64,000 nucleotides of DNA from Gemmatimonadota bacterium (lineage in GTDB: Bacteria; Gemmatimonadota; Gemmatimonadetes; Gemmatimonadales; GWC2-71-9), in contig VGVQ01000007.1 in the NCBI GenBank assembly GCA_016874005.1, positions 112,020 to 176,019 on the forward strand, written 5' to 3'. A model generated the notes under the pieces. It ran no database searches and was not told the origin of the DNA. It saw only the letters and a program-made list of their open reading frames with translations. The position numbers and the translations under genes are program-made. Of this stretch, positions 1 through 10,500 are shown one piece after another. Position 1 is the stretch's first letter. Each line of letters starts with the position of its first letter.

Positions 1-975
1 GGCCCGGGTGAGCGGGACCGCCGCCTGGTTGGCGCTGCCGTATCCGGTCTTGTCGGAGATCGCGGCGGCCACCTCGGGCCGGAGGATGTAGTTCAGGAAC
101 TCGTGAGCCGCCCGCTTGTGGGGTGCATTGGCAAGGACCACGAGGGCGTCCGCGAAGATCATGCTGCCTTCCTCGGGCACCACGAACCCGATCTCCGGCT
201 GCTCGGCGATCGCTTGGGAAGCGTCGCCGTTCCAGAGCTGCGCGATGACCACGTCGCCGGCGATGAGCTGGCTCTTGACCGGGCCGGAGAGGTACGCTTT
301 GAGGTTAGGCTTCGCCGCCAGGGCATCGGCCTTGGCTTGCTCCAGCTCGGACGGATCGACCGAGTTGAGCGACCGGCCTCGGAACTTGAGAAAACTCCCG
401 ATCACGTCGCGGTAGTCGTCGAGCATGGTCATCTTGCCCCGGTACCGGGCGTCGTGGAACACCGCCCAACTGGTCGGCGGGGCGTCCACCAGATCGCGCC
501 GATAGGCGATCCCGGTCGTCCCCCACGCCCAGGGGACCGAAATCCGATTGCCGGGGTCCCAACTGGGATTAACGAACAGCGGCGCGACGTTGGACCAGTT
601 GCCGAGGTACTTCCGGTTGAGGGGCAGGGCCAAACGGTTGGCATGGAAGAGCGGAAACAGGTAGCTCGACGGCAACACCACGTCGTATCCGCTGGCCCCG
701 GCGATCAACTTCGCCGCCATCTCCTCGTTGCTCTCGTAGGTGTCGACCGTCACCCGAACGCCGAACTCCCGCTCGAACTCCGGCACGGTCGTATCGGCGA
801 GGTAGTCGGACCAGAGGTAGAGTGACAGGTCCTTTTCGATCGGGCCGAGGTCGTCATCGGTGGTTCCGCCTTGGCCAGCTTTGGCGGTACAGGAGCCCAG
901 GGATCCGACGACCGGTGCCGCCAGGGCGCTGGCGGTGAGGCGGCGGAGAAACTCGCGGCGAGTGGGGCGAGTCAC
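1..975 (-). CDS. potD: Polyamine ABC transporter substrate-binding lipoprotein (PotD-like), 3' end outside window
   Basis: Periplasmic binding component of a spermidine/putrescine-type ABC importer. Reading from a GTG at 975, the N-terminus has a twin-arginine motif (TRREFLRR) followed by a hydrophobic stretch and Cys in LGSC, suggesting a Tat-exported lipoprotein. The mature part is a PotD/PotF-type fold (SLYLWSDYL near the start, then GASGYDVVLPSS and later VPWAWGTTGIAYR). GGGAGG lies about 5 bases before the start. It is the last visible gene of the potA-B-C-D operon, 24 bases after potC. The C-terminus runs off the left edge, so about 325 codons are visible. The family is clear; the exact substrate (putrescine, spermidine or a related amine) is inferred only from family and from the adjacent GABA aminotransferase. 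Confidence 0.9.
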   Translation of the reverse strand, partial: MTRPTRREFLRRLTASALAAPVVGSLGSCTAKAGQGGTTDDDLGPIEKDLSLYLWSDYLADTTVPEFEREFGVRVTVDTYESNEEMAAKLIAGASGYDVVLPSSYLFPLFHANRLALPLNRKYLGNWSNVAPLFVNPSWDPGNRISVPWAWGTTGIAYRRDLVDAPPTSWAVFHDARYRGKMTMLDDYRDVIGSFLKFRGRSLNSVDPSELEQAKADALAAKPNLKAYLSGPVKSQLIAGDVVIAQLWNGDASQAIAEQPEIGFVVPEEGSMIFADALVVLANAPHKRAAHEFLNYILRPEVAAAISDKTGYGSANQAAVPLTRA

Positions 976-999
976 GGAACCTCCCGGTGGGTCGGCCCG

Positions 1000-1779
1000 T
1001 CAGCGGGCCGAGCGTCGCATCGATCGGTCGGCAAGGTAAATGAGAAGCGAAGTGATCACCACGATCAGGGTGCTGATCGCGTTGATGGACGGCTCGATGT
1101 TGCGGCGCACCATCCCGTAGACCACCAGCGGCAAGGTGCTCGACCCGGGCCCCGCCACGAACGAGGTGATCACGTAGTCGTCGAACGACATCGTGAACGC
1201 CAGCAGCGCGCCGGCCACGATCCCGGGCATCAGCGAGGGCACGGTCACCTTCCAGAACGCCTCCCACTCGTCGGCCCCGAGCATCATGGCGGCTTCTTCG
1301 AGATTGCGGTCCATCCCCCTGAGCCGCGCGCCGACCACCACGGCGACGAAGGAGATCGAGAAGGTGACGTGGGCGATCGCCACGGTGAGCGTGCCGAGCG
1401 AAAAGCCCACCGCCACGAACGCGGCGAGCAGCGAGATCCCCATGATGATCTCGGGCGTGACGATGGCAAGGTAGAGCAGGCTCTCGGCGGCGCGCTTCCC
1501 CGGAAACCGATGGCGGTGGAACGCGAGCGCGAGGAGGGTACCGAGCCCGGTCGCCACGACCGTCGCGCCGAGTCCGATGGCGAGGCTCCGCCCGAGGCCA
1601 AGCAGAATGTCGTCGCGCTCGACCAGGCGGCGATACCACTCCAGGGTGAATCCCATCCAGCTGGCCGAGAACTTCGAGTCGTTGAAGGAGAACACCATCA
1701 GGGCCAGGACCGGCGCGTGGAGAAAGAGGTAGACCAGCGCCGCGCTCGCCACCAGCCATCGAGAAAACCGGCGGGTCAT
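1000..1779 (-). CDS. potC: Polyamine ABC transporter permease PotC
   Basis: Inner-membrane permease of the polyamine importer, 259 residues, the usual PotC length. It has a hydrophobic N-terminal helix after MTRRFSRWL, the PotC-like FSFNDS and LEWYRR stretch, and the cytoplasmic EAA loop (LEEAAMMLGADE, then a Gly about nine residues on) that docks the ATPase. The start ATG overlaps the potB stop codon by 4 bases (ATGA), which implies translational coupling and fixes the start. A longer open frame extends upstream, but that part lies inside potB in another frame. Confidence 0.93.
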   Translation of the reverse strand: MTRRFSRWLVASAALVYLFLHAPVLALMVFSFNDSKFSASWMGFTLEWYRRLVERDDILLGLGRSLAIGLGATVVATGLGTLLALAFHRHRFPGKRAAESLLYLAIVTPEIIMGISLLAAFVAVGFSLGTLTVAIAHVTFSISFVAVVVGARLRGMDRNLEEAAMMLGADEWEAFWKVTVPSLMPGIVAGALLAFTMSFDDYVITSFVAGPGSSTLPLVVYGMVRRNIEPSINAISTLIVVITSLLIYLADRSMRRSAR

Positions 1780-2648
1780 CCGACCACCTCCCTGGCGTCT
1801 CGACGGCGGAGGTACCCGACGACGGCCACCAGGACGAGCGCCATCATCGCGAACGCGGCGGCCGAGCCGAAGGGCCAGTTCCGCGCGGCGGTGAACTGAT
1901 TCTGGATCAGGTTCCCGATCATCACCTGCTTGGCGCCGCCGAGGAGGTCGGACGGGACGAACGAGCCCAACGCCGGGATGAAGGTGAGCAGGCAGCCGGC
2001 GACGACCCCGGGCAGCGACAACGGCCAGACCACCCTGGCGAACCGGGTCGGCCCGTTGGCCCCGAGGACTTCGGCGGCCTCGAGGAGCGAGTCGTCGAGC
2101 TTCTCCAGCGAGGCATAGATCGGCAGGACCATCAACGGGAGAAACCCGTAGACCATGCCGATCAGGACGGCGCCCGGGGTGTAGAGCAGTTGAATCGGAT
2201 CTGTCGTGAGGCCGAGCCGTTGGAGGAGGGTGTTGACCAGCCCGGTATCGCGGAGCAGGAAGATCATCGCGAACATCCGAACCAGGAAGCTGGTCCAAAA
2301 GGGCAGGATGACGAGGAACAGGAGGATCTGGCGCCATCGCTTGGCCCGGGCGATGACGTAGGCCACCGGGTATCCCAACAGCAGGCAGGCGGCGGTGGTG
2401 ACCAAGGCCCAGAGCACCGTGCGCCCGAGGACCTCGAGGTAGAGCGGTTCGAGGAACCGGCCGTAATGCTCCAGGGTGAGGCCGGGAGCGACTCCGCCGT
2501 AGAGGCCTCGTTCCCGCACGCTGTAACCCAGCATGACCGCGATCGGAGCCAGGAAAAAGGCCGCTACCCAGAGGAGTCCGGGCGCGGCGAGCGCCCCACC
2601 GCTCGCCGCGGGCCGGCGGGCGAACCATCGGAGCAGCCGTCGTCTCAC
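1776..2648 (-). CDS. potB: Polyamine ABC transporter permease PotB
   Basis: Second permease subunit, 290 residues, with about six hydrophobic segments beginning at APGLLWVAAFFLAP. It carries an EAA motif (LEAAEVLGANG then LPGVVAG) near residues 180-210, as in BPD_transp_1 family permeases. The start is a GTG overlapping the potA stop by 4 bases (GTGA); its own stop overlaps the potC start in the same way. It pairs with PotC to form the membrane channel of the importer. Confidence 0.93.
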   Translation of the reverse strand: MRRRLLRWFARRPAASGGALAAPGLLWVAAFFLAPIAVMLGYSVRERGLYGGVAPGLTLEHYGRFLEPLYLEVLGRTVLWALVTTAACLLLGYPVAYVIARAKRWRQILLFLVILPFWTSFLVRMFAMIFLLRDTGLVNTLLQRLGLTTDPIQLLYTPGAVLIGMVYGFLPLMVLPIYASLEKLDDSLLEAAEVLGANGPTRFARVVWPLSLPGVVAGCLLTFIPALGSFVPSDLLGGAKQVMIGNLIQNQFTAARNWPFGSAAAFAMMALVLVAVVGYLRRRDAREVVG

Positions 2649-3730
2649 TCGAGCACCTGGGCGTCCTCCGGACGCCAGGCGACCGCGACTTGGTCACCTC
2701 GATTCCATCGGATCGGATTGGCGATCTGTCCTTCGTTGCGGAGGGCCACTTTCACCCGCTGGCCGTGCTCGAGCCGGACCAGAACATGGAGCGTCTCGCC
2801 CAAGTAGATCACCTCGTCCACCGTCCCGCTCGCCGCGTTCTCCCCAGCCGGCACTCGACCCGGGGGGAAGAGATCCATCCACTCCGGCCGCACCGCGACC
2901 ATGACCGTCCGCCCCGGAAGGAGGTCGGAACGGGGTGGAACCCGAAACGGCGTCGGACCACCGACGGAGACCAGATCCGCCCCGGCCTCGGTGACAGGAC
3001 CCTCGAACAGGTTGGACTCGCCGATGAACGATGCCACGAACGCGGTCCGGGGATCTTCGTAGATGGCCGCCGGAGTGCCGAGCTGGGCGATCCGGGCGTG
3101 GTCCATCACCGCGATCCGATCGGACATGGTGAGCGCTTCTTCCTGGTCGTGGGTAACGTACACGAAGGTGATACCCAGGGATCGGTTCAATGCCTTCAGC
3201 TCGAGCTGCATTTCCTTCCGCAGCTTGAGATCGAGCGCACCGAGCGGTTCGTCGAGCAGGAGGATCTTGGGCTCGAGCACCAGGGCCCGCGCCAGGGCCA
3301 CCCGCTGCCGTTGCCCGCCCGAGAGTTGCCCGGGCATCCGGCGGAGAAAGGTGGCCGGGTCGAGCCGGACGATCTCCAGCGCCTTGGCAACCCGGGTGGC
3401 CCGTTCCACCTCCGGAACTCGGCGCCGCTCGAGCCCGAAAGCGACGTTGCGGCCGACATCGAGGTGGGGGAAGAGAGCGTAGTTCTGGAAGACCATCCCG
3501 ACGCCGCGGTCGTACGGGCGTTGCTCGTTGACTCGACGCCCATCGATCAGGACCTCGCCCCGGTCGGGAGACTCGAAGCCGGCGATCAGGCGGAGCGTGG
3601 TGGTCTTGCCGCATCCCGAGGGACCCAGGAGCGAGAAGAATTCGCCGTCGTCGATCGCGAGCGAGACGCCGTCCACCGCGGGAGCGGCGGCGAACCGCTT
3701 GGAGACGTCCCGGAGTTCGACCACCGGCAT
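2645..3730 (-). CDS. potA: Polyamine ABC transporter ATP-binding protein PotA
   Basis: ATPase of the importer, 361 residues. Visible motifs: Walker A GPSGCGKTT near residue 38, signature LSGGQRQRVALARAL, Walker B ILLLDEPLGALD, the switch His in VTHDQEEAL, and a C-terminal TOBE-like domain. The ATG chosen lies directly before VVELRDVSKRF, the normal family N-terminus. A GTG 15 bases upstream (3745) overlaps the stop of the aminotransferase gene by 4 bases and could be the true start, because other junctions in this operon are of that type. There is no strong ribosome site for either. Confidence 0.93.
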   Translation of the reverse strand: MPVVELRDVSKRFAAAPAVDGVSLAIDDGEFFSLLGPSGCGKTTTLRLIAGFESPDRGEVLIDGRRVNEQRPYDRGVGMVFQNYALFPHLDVGRNVAFGLERRRVPEVERATRVAKALEIVRLDPATFLRRMPGQLSGGQRQRVALARALVLEPKILLLDEPLGALDLKLRKEMQLELKALNRSLGITFVYVTHDQEEALTMSDRIAVMDHARIAQLGTPAAIYEDPRTAFVASFIGESNLFEGPVTEAGADLVSVGGPTPFRVPPRSDLLPGRTVMVAVRPEWMDLFPPGRVPAGENAASGTVDEVIYLGETLHVLVRLEHGQRVKVALRNEGQIANPIRWNRGDQVAVAWRPEDAQVLE

Positions 3731-3741
3731 CCGTCGGACGG

Positions 3742-5076
3742 TCACCCGGAGGCGGCCGAGAACGCCGCGTCGAGCACGTCGAGCCCTTCGGCCAGCACCG
3801 CGGCCTCGACGGTGAGCGGCACCAGCACCCGCAGCACGTTGGCGTAGGTCCCGCAGGTGAGGATGATCAACCCCCGCTTGAGCGCCTCGGCCTGAATCCG
3901 GGTGGTCCGCGCCTTGTCGGGCGCTTTGCTGGTGCGGTCGGTCACGATCTCGAGCGCCAGCATGGCACCGAGTCCGCGGACGTCGCCGACGAATTGGTAG
4001 CGGCCGGCGAGGGCCTCGAAGCGAGCCCGGAGCGTCGCGGCAACCGCCTGGCCCCGAGCGAGCACCTGGTCGCGCTCCATGACGTCGATCACCGCGATGG
4101 CCGCCGCGCAAGCCAGTGGGTTTCCGCCGTAGGTTCCGCCCAGGCCCCCGACGTGGACGTGGTCCATGATCTCGGCGCGGCCGGTCACCGCGGCGAGTGG
4201 GAGGCCGCCGGCCAGCGACTTGGCGGTCACGATCAGGTCGGGGACCAGGCCGTAGTGGTCGCAAGCGAACATCTTGCCGGTCCGGCCGAACCCGGTCTGG
4301 ATCTCGTCGGCGATGAAGAGGATGCCGTGCTGTCTGGCGAACGCCGCCAGCGCGGTCAAGGCACCGGGGTCGGCGGGAACGAAACCGCCTTCGCCGAGCT
4401 GTGGTTCGATGACGATGGCGGCGACTTCGGTCGGATCGACCAGGCCGGCGAAGATCCGCTCCCAATAGGCAGCACTGGCCTGGCAACAGGTCTTCCCACC
4501 GGCCGACTGGCAGCGATAACAGTAGGAGAACGGCACTCGGTAGACCTCGGGCGCGAACGGGCCGAAGCCTTTCTTGTAGGGCATCGGCTTGGCCGTCAGG
4601 GCCATGGTGAGGTTGGTCCGACCGTGGAAGGCGTGCTCGAAGGCCACGATCGCGGGACGCCCGGTGGCGTGCCTGGCGATCTTGACGGCGTTCTCGATTC
4701 CCTCCGCCCCGGTGTTGACGAGCAGGGTCCGCTTCTCGTGGGTCCCGGGCGTGAGCCGGTTGAGTCGCTCGGCCAGCGCCACGTACGACTCGTAGCTCGA
4801 GACCGCGAAGCAGGCGTGGGTCAGGTGATCGAGCTGGGATTTCACCGCCTCGACCAGGGCCGGGTTCCGGTGACCGACGTTCATCACCCCGATCCCGCCC
4901 GCGAAGTCGATCAGCCGATTGCCGTCGACATCGGTGAGCAGGGCGTTGTCCGCGTGGGTCAGCGCGATTCCACTTTGGTTGGCGACCGCCTTGGGAATCG
5001 CGGCCGCTCGGCGAGCGTTGATGGCCTTGCTCTTGGGGCCCGGCAGTTCGGTTTCGAGACGGATCACGGGGCTCAT
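3742..5076 (-). CDS. gabT: 4-aminobutyrate-type aminotransferase (class III, PLP)
   Basis: Pyridoxal-phosphate aminotransferase of the GabT/PuuE group, 444 residues. It matches through DFAGGIGVMNVGHRNP near the N-terminus, the cofactor region NTGAEGIENAVKIAR, the HAFHGRT segment, the Asp in FIADEIQTGFGRTGK and the Schiff-base Lys in TAKSLAGGLPL. It would convert GABA or another omega-amino acid to its semialdehyde with 2-oxoglutarate. As first gene of the operon with potABCD, the simplest reading is import and catabolism of putrescine-derived amines. Omega-amino specificity beyond the family cannot be read from sequence. Confidence 0.88.
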   Translation of the reverse strand: MSPVIRLETELPGPKSKAINARRAAAIPKAVANQSGIALTHADNALLTDVDGNRLIDFAGGIGVMNVGHRNPALVEAVKSQLDHLTHACFAVSSYESYVALAERLNRLTPGTHEKRTLLVNTGAEGIENAVKIARHATGRPAIVAFEHAFHGRTNLTMALTAKPMPYKKGFGPFAPEVYRVPFSYCYRCQSAGGKTCCQASAAYWERIFAGLVDPTEVAAIVIEPQLGEGGFVPADPGALTALAAFARQHGILFIADEIQTGFGRTGKMFACDHYGLVPDLIVTAKSLAGGLPLAAVTGRAEIMDHVHVGGLGGTYGGNPLACAAAIAVIDVMERDQVLARGQAVAATLRARFEALAGRYQFVGDVRGLGAMLALEIVTDRTSKAPDKARTTRIQAEALKRGLIILTCGTYANVLRVLVPLTVEAAVLAEGLDVLDAAFSAASG

Positions 5077-5127
5077 GGCACGCCTATCGGCAAAGTAGCG
5101 CCGGGGGTAGCCGCACCGGCTCCGGGA

Positions 5128-5155
5128 AGTGTACGTTCTCGGACCCCGACCGCAA
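5128..5155 (-). promoter_or_regulatory. Possible sigma-70-type promoter for gabT-potABCD
   Basis: On the minus strand TTGCGG (5155-5150) and TACACT (5133-5128) are separated by 16 bases, in the 95-base gap between the divergent gabT and methyltransferase genes. Matches to the consensus are partial (-10 four of six), so this is a weak suggestion only. Confidence 0.25.
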
Positions 5156-5171
5156 GCGAGCCGGCCCGGCC

Positions 5172-5852
5172 ATGAGCCACTCCGTCGAACGCCACCTGGG
5201 TGTCGCCAGCGACTCGTACGACGAGACGATCCGCAAGTTCATTCCCGGCTACGAGATCATGACGATGACCGCCGTCGCCGCGGTGGCCTCCGCCCGGCCA
5301 GCCCTGGTGATCGATCTCGGGTCGGGGACCGGGGCGTTGGCCGAACGGCTGCTCGCGAGCACGGCGGAGACGATCGTCGAGTTGTGGGACGTGGACGAGG
5401 CCATGCTGGGCGTGGCCCGGGAACGGCTCGCCCGGTTCTCCGATCGGGCTCGGTTCGTGGTCCGGTCGTTCACCGACCCGCTGCCGCCCTGCGATGGCGT
5501 CATGGCGTCGTTGTCGCTCCATCACCTGCCGACGCTCGAGCAAAAGGGCGTCCTCTACGCCGAGGTGGCTCGGGCGCTTCGGCCCGGCGGGGTGTTCGCC
5601 AACGCCGACGTCACGATTCCGGCGGACCCCGATGGCCATCGGGCCAGCTATCGGGTTTGGGCGGATCACCTGGTCAGTTGCGGCATCCCGGAGCAACGTG
5701 CCTGGGAGCACTTTGCGGAGTGGGCCGCCGAGGACCGCTACTTCTCGCTCGAAGAAGAGCTGGCGGCCCTGCGGCTGGCTGGGCTGCCGGCCGAATGCGC
5801 CTGGCGGTCGGGGCCGGCCACCGTGATCGTGGCCGCCAAGGCGACGGGATGA
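5172..5852 (+). CDS. Class I SAM-dependent methyltransferase
   Basis: 226 residues with a Rossmann methyltransferase core: the SAM loop VIDLGSGTGAL near residue 45, an acidic residue ending strand 2 (ELWDVDEAML), and the post-II/III segment VMASLSLHHLP followed by LRPGGVFANAD. It belongs to the broad Methyltransf_25/ubiE-like group; the acceptor substrate cannot be predicted. The stop overlaps the start of the following GMC oxidoreductase by 4 bases, so the two are probably translated together. It is divergent from the gabT-pot operon. Confidence 0.85.
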   Translation: MSHSVERHLGVASDSYDETIRKFIPGYEIMTMTAVAAVASARPALVIDLGSGTGALAERLLASTAETIVELWDVDEAMLGVARERLARFSDRARFVVRSFTDPLPPCDGVMASLSLHHLPTLEQKGVLYAEVARALRPGGVFANADVTIPADPDGHRASYRVWADHLVSCGIPEQRAWEHFAEWAAEDRYFSLEEELAALRLAGLPAECAWRSGPATVIVAAKATG

Positions 5853-7534
5853 GCCAGGCCCGCCGGTTCGACGCGATCGTGGTCGGGGCGGGAATGACCG
5901 GCGGCATGGCGGCCAAGGAACTCACCGAAGCGGGCCTCAGCGTGCTGGTGCTCGAGGCGGGGCGCGACATCGTGCCCGAGCGGGATTTCGTGGAGCACGT
6001 ACCACCGTACCAAGTCCGGTTCCGCGGCCGGCGGGACGTCAAGGCGTTGGCCCGAGATCAGTTCGTGCAGCGAGAGTGCTACGCCTGCGACGAGTGGGCG
6101 GCCAAATTCTTCGTCAACGATCGAGAGAATCCCTACACCACGCCACCGGACCGGCCGTTTAAATGGATCCGGGGCCGCCAGGTGGGTGGGCGATCGATCA
6201 TGTGGGCGCGGCAGACCTATCGCTGGAGCGATCTCGATTTCGAGGCCAACGCCAGGGAGGGCATCGGGGTCGACTGGCCGATTCGCTACCGCGATCTGGC
6301 CCCGTGGTACGATCGGGTCGAGCGCTTCGCGGGAATCAGCGGTCGTGCCGAGGGGCTTGCCCAGCTGCCGGACGGCCAGTTCTTGCCGCCGATGGATCTC
6401 AACTGCGTCGAGGCGCACGCGCGCGAGCGGCTTCGGGAGGCGTTCGGGGGCGAGCGGCTCTTGACGATCGGACGGTCCGCCGTGCTCACGACCGCCCACG
6501 GCGGCCGGGCCGCCTGCCACTACTGCGGGCCGTGTCATCGCGGCTGCATCACCCGGTCCTATTTCAGCGCGGTCAACGCGTCGCTGCCCGCGGCCCGGGC
6601 AACCGGCCGGCTCACCCTGCGGCCCAACAGCGTGGTGGCGGAACTCGAGCATGACGCCGCGCTTCGCCGGGTGACCGGGGTCCGGGTGATCGACGCGGTG
6701 ACCCGTGAAGAGACGACCTATCGGGGGCGAGTGGTCTTCCTCTGCGCCTCGACCTTGGAATCCACCAGACTCCTCTTATTGTCGCGCTCGGCGGCGTTTC
6801 CGACCGGGCTCGCCAACTCGAGCGGCGAGGTCGGCCGGAACCTGATGGATCACACCATGAACCAGGGAGCCCGAGGCGAGGTGCCGGGTTTCGAGGGGCG
6901 GAGCTACCGAGGCAGCCGGCCCAATGGGATCTACATCCCGCGGTGGATGAACGTGGGCACCAAGCACCCGGATTTCGTTCGGGGCTTCGGCTATCAGGGC
7001 GAGGCCTTTCGCCAGGGTTGGGAGCGGCAACGGTCCGGATTCGGGGCCGAGTTCAAGCGCGCCCTGATCGGCGAGCAGGGGCCCTGGATGCTCTCCCTCG
7101 AGGGGTTCGGCGAGTGTCTCCCCGATCCCACCAATCAGGTGGCGCTCGACCCGGCGGTGAAAGACGCCTGGGGCATCCCGGCCCTCAGGATCAGTTGCCG
7201 CTACGGCGACAACGAGCGCAGGCAAATGGCCGCCATGGTCACGGCCGCGGTCGAGATGCTGGAGGCCATCGGGGCGCGGAAGATCGAGCCGATTCGTGAC
7301 CCCGTCGATCCCGGTCTGGTCATCCACGAGATGGGCACTGCCCGGATGGGCCGCGACCCGCGCAGTTCCGTGTTGAATCAATGGAACCAGGCCCACGACC
7401 TGCCCAATTTGTTCATCACCGACGGCGCCTGTATGACCTCGTCGGCGAACCAGAACCCCTCGCTCACCTATCTCGCGCTGACCGCGCGAGCCGCCTGGTA
7501 CGCGGTGGAATCGATGAAGCGCCATGAGCTCTGA
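5849..7534 (+). CDS. GMC family FAD oxidoreductase (first copy)
   Basis: 561-residue GMC oxidoreductase that would oxidise an alcohol or sugar hydroxyl. The N-terminal FAD site is VVGAGMTGG with the distal Glu in VLVLEAGRD; GGRSIMWARQ lines the flavin; the C-terminus has HEMGTARMG and the NQNPS motif. A cysteine cluster CHYCGPCHRGC near residue 225 resembles the [3Fe-4S]-binding region of membrane-associated FAD dehydrogenases. Unlike the second GMC gene at 11981 it has no adjacent small Tat subunit and no export signal, so it either borrows that subunit or stays cytoplasmic. The start ATG overlaps the methyltransferase stop; its own stop lies 11 bases inside the next gene. Confidence 0.9.
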   Translation: MSQARRFDAIVVGAGMTGGMAAKELTEAGLSVLVLEAGRDIVPERDFVEHVPPYQVRFRGRRDVKALARDQFVQRECYACDEWAAKFFVNDRENPYTTPPDRPFKWIRGRQVGGRSIMWARQTYRWSDLDFEANAREGIGVDWPIRYRDLAPWYDRVERFAGISGRAEGLAQLPDGQFLPPMDLNCVEAHARERLREAFGGERLLTIGRSAVLTTAHGGRAACHYCGPCHRGCITRSYFSAVNASLPAARATGRLTLRPNSVVAELEHDAALRRVTGVRVIDAVTREETTYRGRVVFLCASTLESTRLLLLSRSAAFPTGLANSSGEVGRNLMDHTMNQGARGEVPGFEGRSYRGSRPNGIYIPRWMNVGTKHPDFVRGFGYQGEAFRQGWERQRSGFGAEFKRALIGEQGPWMLSLEGFGECLPDPTNQVALDPAVKDAWGIPALRISCRYGDNERRQMAAMVTAAVEMLEAIGARKIEPIRDPVDPGLVIHEMGTARMGRDPRSSVLNQWNQAHDLPNLFITDGACMTSSANQNPSLTYLALTARAAWYAVESMKRHEL

Positions 7535-10500
7535 CGGTAGCGATCTCGCCGCCCCGGTGGTGTACCATCCGCCCACGGTGGAGCTGGGGGCGCTCGCCGG
7601 CTTCGTTCGGCTACGGTACGGACTGACCGGCGAGTTGGAGCCGCTGCCGAGCGAACGGGATCTCAACTTCAAGGTCGCCATGCCCACCGGCGACTACGTG
7701 GTCAAGGTGGCCAACATCGCCGAGTCCCGGGCGCTGCTCGAGGTCCAGGCCGAGGCCCTGGAACGGGTCGCGAACGCCGGGGTGCCAGGACCACGATTGG
7801 TCAAGGCCTCCACTGGCGAACGGCTGGTCGCCCTCGAGGCTCCGGGCGGACCATACCTGGTGCGGGTCCTGACCTGGGTCGACGGCGTTCCGCTCGCCAC
7901 CATCAACCCCAAGGGCCCCGCCACCTTGCGGTCGCTCGGGCAGCTGCTCGGGCGGATCGACGTCGCTCTGGCCGGATGGGATCCCCCGGCGGCTCGGCGG
8001 CATCTCAAGTGGGACCTGGCCCGGGCCGATTGGATCGAGGGGCACTGGGAGCGGATCGAGGACCCCGAGCGCAGGGCGATGGCCATGCGGCTCTTTGGCC
8101 CCTACCGGAGCCAGGTCCTGCCGCGTTGGGGCGACCTCCGCCAGAGCGTCATCTACAACGACGCCAACGATTACAACGTGCTGGTGGCTGCCGGCCCGGA
8201 GGAGCCCCGTGCCGTCTCGGGGGTGATCGATTTCGGCGACCTGGTCCGATCGGCGACGGTCGGCGACCTCGCCATCGGCTGCGCCTATGCCATGCTCGAC
8301 AGCGCCGATCCGCTGGCGGCGGCCGGAGCGGTCGTGGCGGGATATCAGGAAGTGGATCCGCTCTCCGAGTTCGAGCTGGAAGCGCTCTATCCGCTGATCC
8401 TGGCTCGGCTGGTCACCAGCGCGGTCAACTCCGCGCTCCAGCGGTCGGCGGCTCCCGAGAACGAGTACCTGCTGATCAGCGAGCAGCCGGTCTGGCGGTT
8501 GCTCGAGCGGCTCGACGAGATCCATCCGCGGTTCGGGTGGTATCGGCTCCGGCAAGCCGCGGGCGTGGAGCCCTGCCCCCGGAGCGCCAGGGTGCGGCGC
8601 TGGATCGAGGCCAACCACGACGCGGCGATGCCGATCATCCCCACCCCTGACCCGATCCTCCCCCCTCGGGTGGACCTCTCGGTGGGCAGTCCGTTCCTCG
8701 ACGACCTCCGGCTGGCGCACGACGAGCCTCGGCTTACCGAGCGAATCGACGGGCTCCGCCGCCAGGTCGACGCCCGGTACGCGGTCGGCGAGTACGACGA
8801 GGCCCGCCTGGTGTACACCAGCGCCCCGTTTCAGACGGCGGGCTGGGACGGCCCCGAGTGGCGGACCGTGCATCTCGGTCTGGACCTGTTCGCCGAGGTG
8901 GGCACCCCGGTCCGGACCCCGATTGCCGGGCGGGTGCACAGCGTCCGTAACAACGCCGGTCCGCTCGACTACGGCCCGACCGTCATCGTCGAGCACCGGG
9001 TGAAGGACGACGCCGGCCCATTCGTCTTCTACACCCTCCACGGTCATCTCGACCTCGAAACCCTCCGGGACATGCACCCCGGCCTCCCGCTCAACGCCGG
9101 CGCGACGGTCGGTCGGCTAGGCTCACCGGCCGTCAACGGCGGCTGGTCGCCCCACGTCCATTTCCAGGTGATCGTCGATCTCCTCGACCGGCCGGGGGAG
9201 TTCCCCGGGGTGGCCCGGCCATCGGAACGGCTCACCTGGCTCAGCCTCTCGCCGCCACCGAACGACCTGGCGGGGGTGGCGCGCACCCGGCGCCGCGACG
9301 AGCTGACCGACGAGTCCATTCTGGCCCGACGCCGCCTCCTGATGGGCGGCAACCTGAGCGTCTCCTACCGGCGGCCGCTCCACATCGTGCGGGGCTGGAT
9401 GCAGCACCTCTACGACGCCTCGGGACGCCGGTTCCTCGACGCGGTCAACAACGTCCCCCACGTCGGGCACTGTCATCCGCGGGTGGTGGAGGCCGGCCGC
9501 CGGCAGATGGCCGTGCTCAACACCAACACCCGCTACCTCCACGAGACGGTGGTCCGATACGCCGAGCGACTCACCGCCACCCTGCCGAAGCCGCTGTCGG
9601 TCTGCTACTTCGTCAATTCGGGCAGCGAGGCCAACGAACTTGCCCTCCGGCTGGCGTGGGCCCGGACCGGGCGGCGCGGCACCATCGTCGTCGACGGCGC
9701 CTATCACGGCAACACCGCGACGCTGGTGAGCCTGTCGCCCTACAAGTGCGAGGGTCCGGGCGGAACCGGCCTCGCACCGTTCGCCCGCAAGGTCCCGCTT
9801 CCCGATCGCTACCGGGGCCGCCATCGAACCGGAGAAGACCAACTCGGCGAGCGATACGCCGAGTACCTGAGTGAGGCGATCGGCTCGCTGGAGCGGGAGG
9901 GCCACGGGGCGGCCGCGTTCCTCTGCGAGTCGATCCTCAGCTGCGGCGGGCAAATCGTCCTGCCGGACGGCTACCTCGCGGCCGCCTACCGGCGGATCCG
10001 GGCGGCCGGCGGCCTGGCGATCGCCGACGAGGTCCAGGTTGGGTTCGGGCGGGTGGGCCGCCGGTTCTGGGGTTTCGAGACCCAGGACGTGGTGCCCGAC
10101 ATCGTGGTCATGGGCAAGCCCGCCGGCAACGGCCACCCGCTTGGCGTGGTGGCGACGACGCCGGAGATCGCGGCGTCGTTCGCCAACGGGATGGAGTTCT
10201 TCAGTACCTTCGGGGGCAATCCGGTCTCGGCGGCCATCGGCCTCGCGGTCCTGGAGACGATCGACGACGAGGACTTGCAGTCGCGGGCGGACATCGTCGG
10301 ATCCCATCTCCTGGCGCGGCTCGGAGAGCTGAAGGCGAAGCACCCGCCGGTCGGCGACGTGCGGGGCATGGGCTTGTTCGTCGGGGTGGAACTGGTGGGA
10401 TCCCCCGAGCGTCGCGATCCCAACCCGGCAGCGGCGTCGTACCTGGCGAACCGGATGCGCGACGCCGGCATCCTGGTCAGCACCGACGGGCCCGACCATA